Positions 40,891 to 41,519 of a stretch of 41,519 nt of DNA are shown piece after piece. The stretch is from CAYGAM01 sp964347915 (lineage in GTDB: Archaea; Thermoproteota; Nitrososphaeria; Nitrososphaerales; Nitrosopumilaceae), in assembly GCA_964347915.1 (NCBI GenBank), contig CAYGAM010000008.1, positions 1 through 41,519 on the forward strand, in the 5' to 3' direction. The notes below the pieces were generated by a model, which was not told where the DNA came from, did not search any database, and saw only the letters and a program-made list of their open reading frames with translations. Position numbers and translations under genes: made by a program. How positions within the stretch are numbered: position 1 is the first letter of the stretch; every line of letters starts with the position of its first letter.

Positions 40891-41519
40891 TCACATTGCA
40901 TTAATCTTGGGGCGGGCTTGGTCCGTCTTGAACCGCCTGACTAGGACAGCTGCGGCGGCTATAGGAGCTGCTGCATACATGCCCAGGTTCAAAGCTATTA
41001 CCAAAATGCCAAGAGTCAGGACTGATTCTTCAGGGTTTTCTTCTGCCAGCGACATTATTGAGAGCGAGTGGATCATTGGAGTGAGCAGCGTTCTTACAGC
41101 ATCTCGAAACGCTGGATTTTCCCGCTGCATGTCAGATACGGCCGGCGAGAGCGAATAGTAGACGGAGTTGAATCCGTTCATGAAGACGGTGCCTGAATCA
41201 GTAGAGAGAAGCGTATTGTCCCGTAACTCTCTTAGCATCTGCACCTGCGGCGCCAGCTCGGTGCCGTATGCGGCAGTCGCAATGAGGCATCCGCCATCCT
41301 CGGCATCGGATGCGGCAGGACGCGGCACGCATTCGCCGTCCGAAAGAACTGTTCCCGGCCCGCAGTCTGGTTCTGATTTCGCATCTGCAGGAGTCGGATC
41401 TGTTGTGGCAGCCGGATCCAGGACATCCGGCTGTTCTGTTATGGGAACCGGCGCAGGCTCAATTTCGATTTCTGCAGGCTGCTGTACTTCTGCAGGCTGC
41501 GCAGACGCGGCCTGCATCG
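40891..41519 (-). CDS. thaumarchaeal cell-surface protein, CFI-box-type C-terminus (truncated by window edge)
   Basis: Only the C-terminal 208 residues are inside the window; the frame stays open to the edge. They comprise a Pro/Glu/Ala-rich segment, CGPGTVLSDGECVP (a short Cys-rich module common in thaumarchaeal surface proteins), the CLIATAAYG box with ELAPQVQMLRELRDNTLL, and a C-terminal transmembrane helix (LTLGILVIALNLGMYAAAPIAAAAVL) followed by an Arg/Lys tail. This is a C-terminal sorting/anchoring type of domain. The extracellular part is missing. Confidence 0.75.
   Translation of the reverse strand, partial: MQAASAQPAEVQQPAEIEIEPAPVPITEQPDVLDPAATTDPTPADAKSEPDCGPGTVLSDGECVPRPAASDAEDGGCLIATAAYGTELAPQVQMLRELRDNTLLSTDSGTVFMNGFNSVYYSLSPAVSDMQRENPAFRDAVRTLLTPMIHSLSIMSLAEENPEESVLTLGILVIALNLGMYAAAPIAAAAVLVRRFKTDQARPKINAM

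Overview
The window looks like a chromosomal segment of an ammonia-oxidising-type Thaumarchaeote (Nitrososphaeria, Nitrosopumilaceae/Cenarchaeum-like). The grounds are archaeal markers: glycerol-1-phosphate dehydrogenase, a GPN-loop GTPase, an ESCRT-III/CdvB protein, archaeal TyrRS and NadM, a SlyD-like FKBP, and a cell-surface protein with the Cys-Leu-Ile-Ala-Thr-Ala-Ala-Tyr-Gly (CFI-box type) segment. Bacterial-type FolE, BluB and CobJ also fit this group. Base composition is moderate-to-high GC with AT-rich promoters. An A/T-rich TATA box centred about 24-29 nt upstream of the start codon is seen for most first genes, so most mRNAs appear leaderless. I used this spacing to choose many starts, including GTG and TTG codons. 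The species assignment is inference.

Layout. 1-7.7 kb is housekeeping: a ThiI/THUMP-like protein, a glycosyltransferase, two small conserved proteins, a short-chain dehydrogenase with a YbhN-type membrane protein, then GPN-loop GTPase, homoserine kinase and QueC. 7.75-9.1 kb is an eroded accessory patch with a 324-bp element bounded by 47-bp inverted repeats, a broken zinc-finger gene and an orphan ORF. 9.1-10.7 kb holds folE and queE, which with queC form most of a preQ0/archaeosine route. 10.9-12.8 kb is an IS-like transposase with a zinc-ribbon tail. 12.85-15.4 kb holds CdvB, small membrane/zinc proteins, a Roadblock-like protein and a candidate structured RNA.

15.5-18.0 kb is an AT-richer restriction-modification island: a short first gene carrying an 11-bp tandem repeat, an EcoRI-type adenine methyltransferase and a DUF262-HNH nuclease. 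Removing one repeat unit would put the first gene in frame with a downstream open segment whose stop overlaps the methyltransferase start (ATGA). This is a candidate phase-variable switch and the most interesting feature here.

18.6-25 kb is core metabolism and protein folding: egsA behind a short leader ORF, a FKBP with a duplicated Ser/Glu/Gln/Pro-rich tail, a class V aminotransferase, nadM, rtcA and a CopD-like protein. 25-31 kb has an orphan DNA methyltransferase, a LEA-like protein, a DprA-like protein, an AN1 zinc finger, a membrane-anchored matrixin-like metalloprotease and an FAD amine-oxidase/desaturase-like protein. 31-41.5 kb has tRNA-Val, BluB, cyclophilin, secreted/membrane proteins, an NADPH:FMN reductase, tRNA-Arg, a divergent pair of tiny zinc proteins, a PfkB kinase, an all-alpha dUTPase-like protein, TyrRS, CobJ and a truncated surface protein. 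BluB and CobJ together point to cobalamin synthesis.
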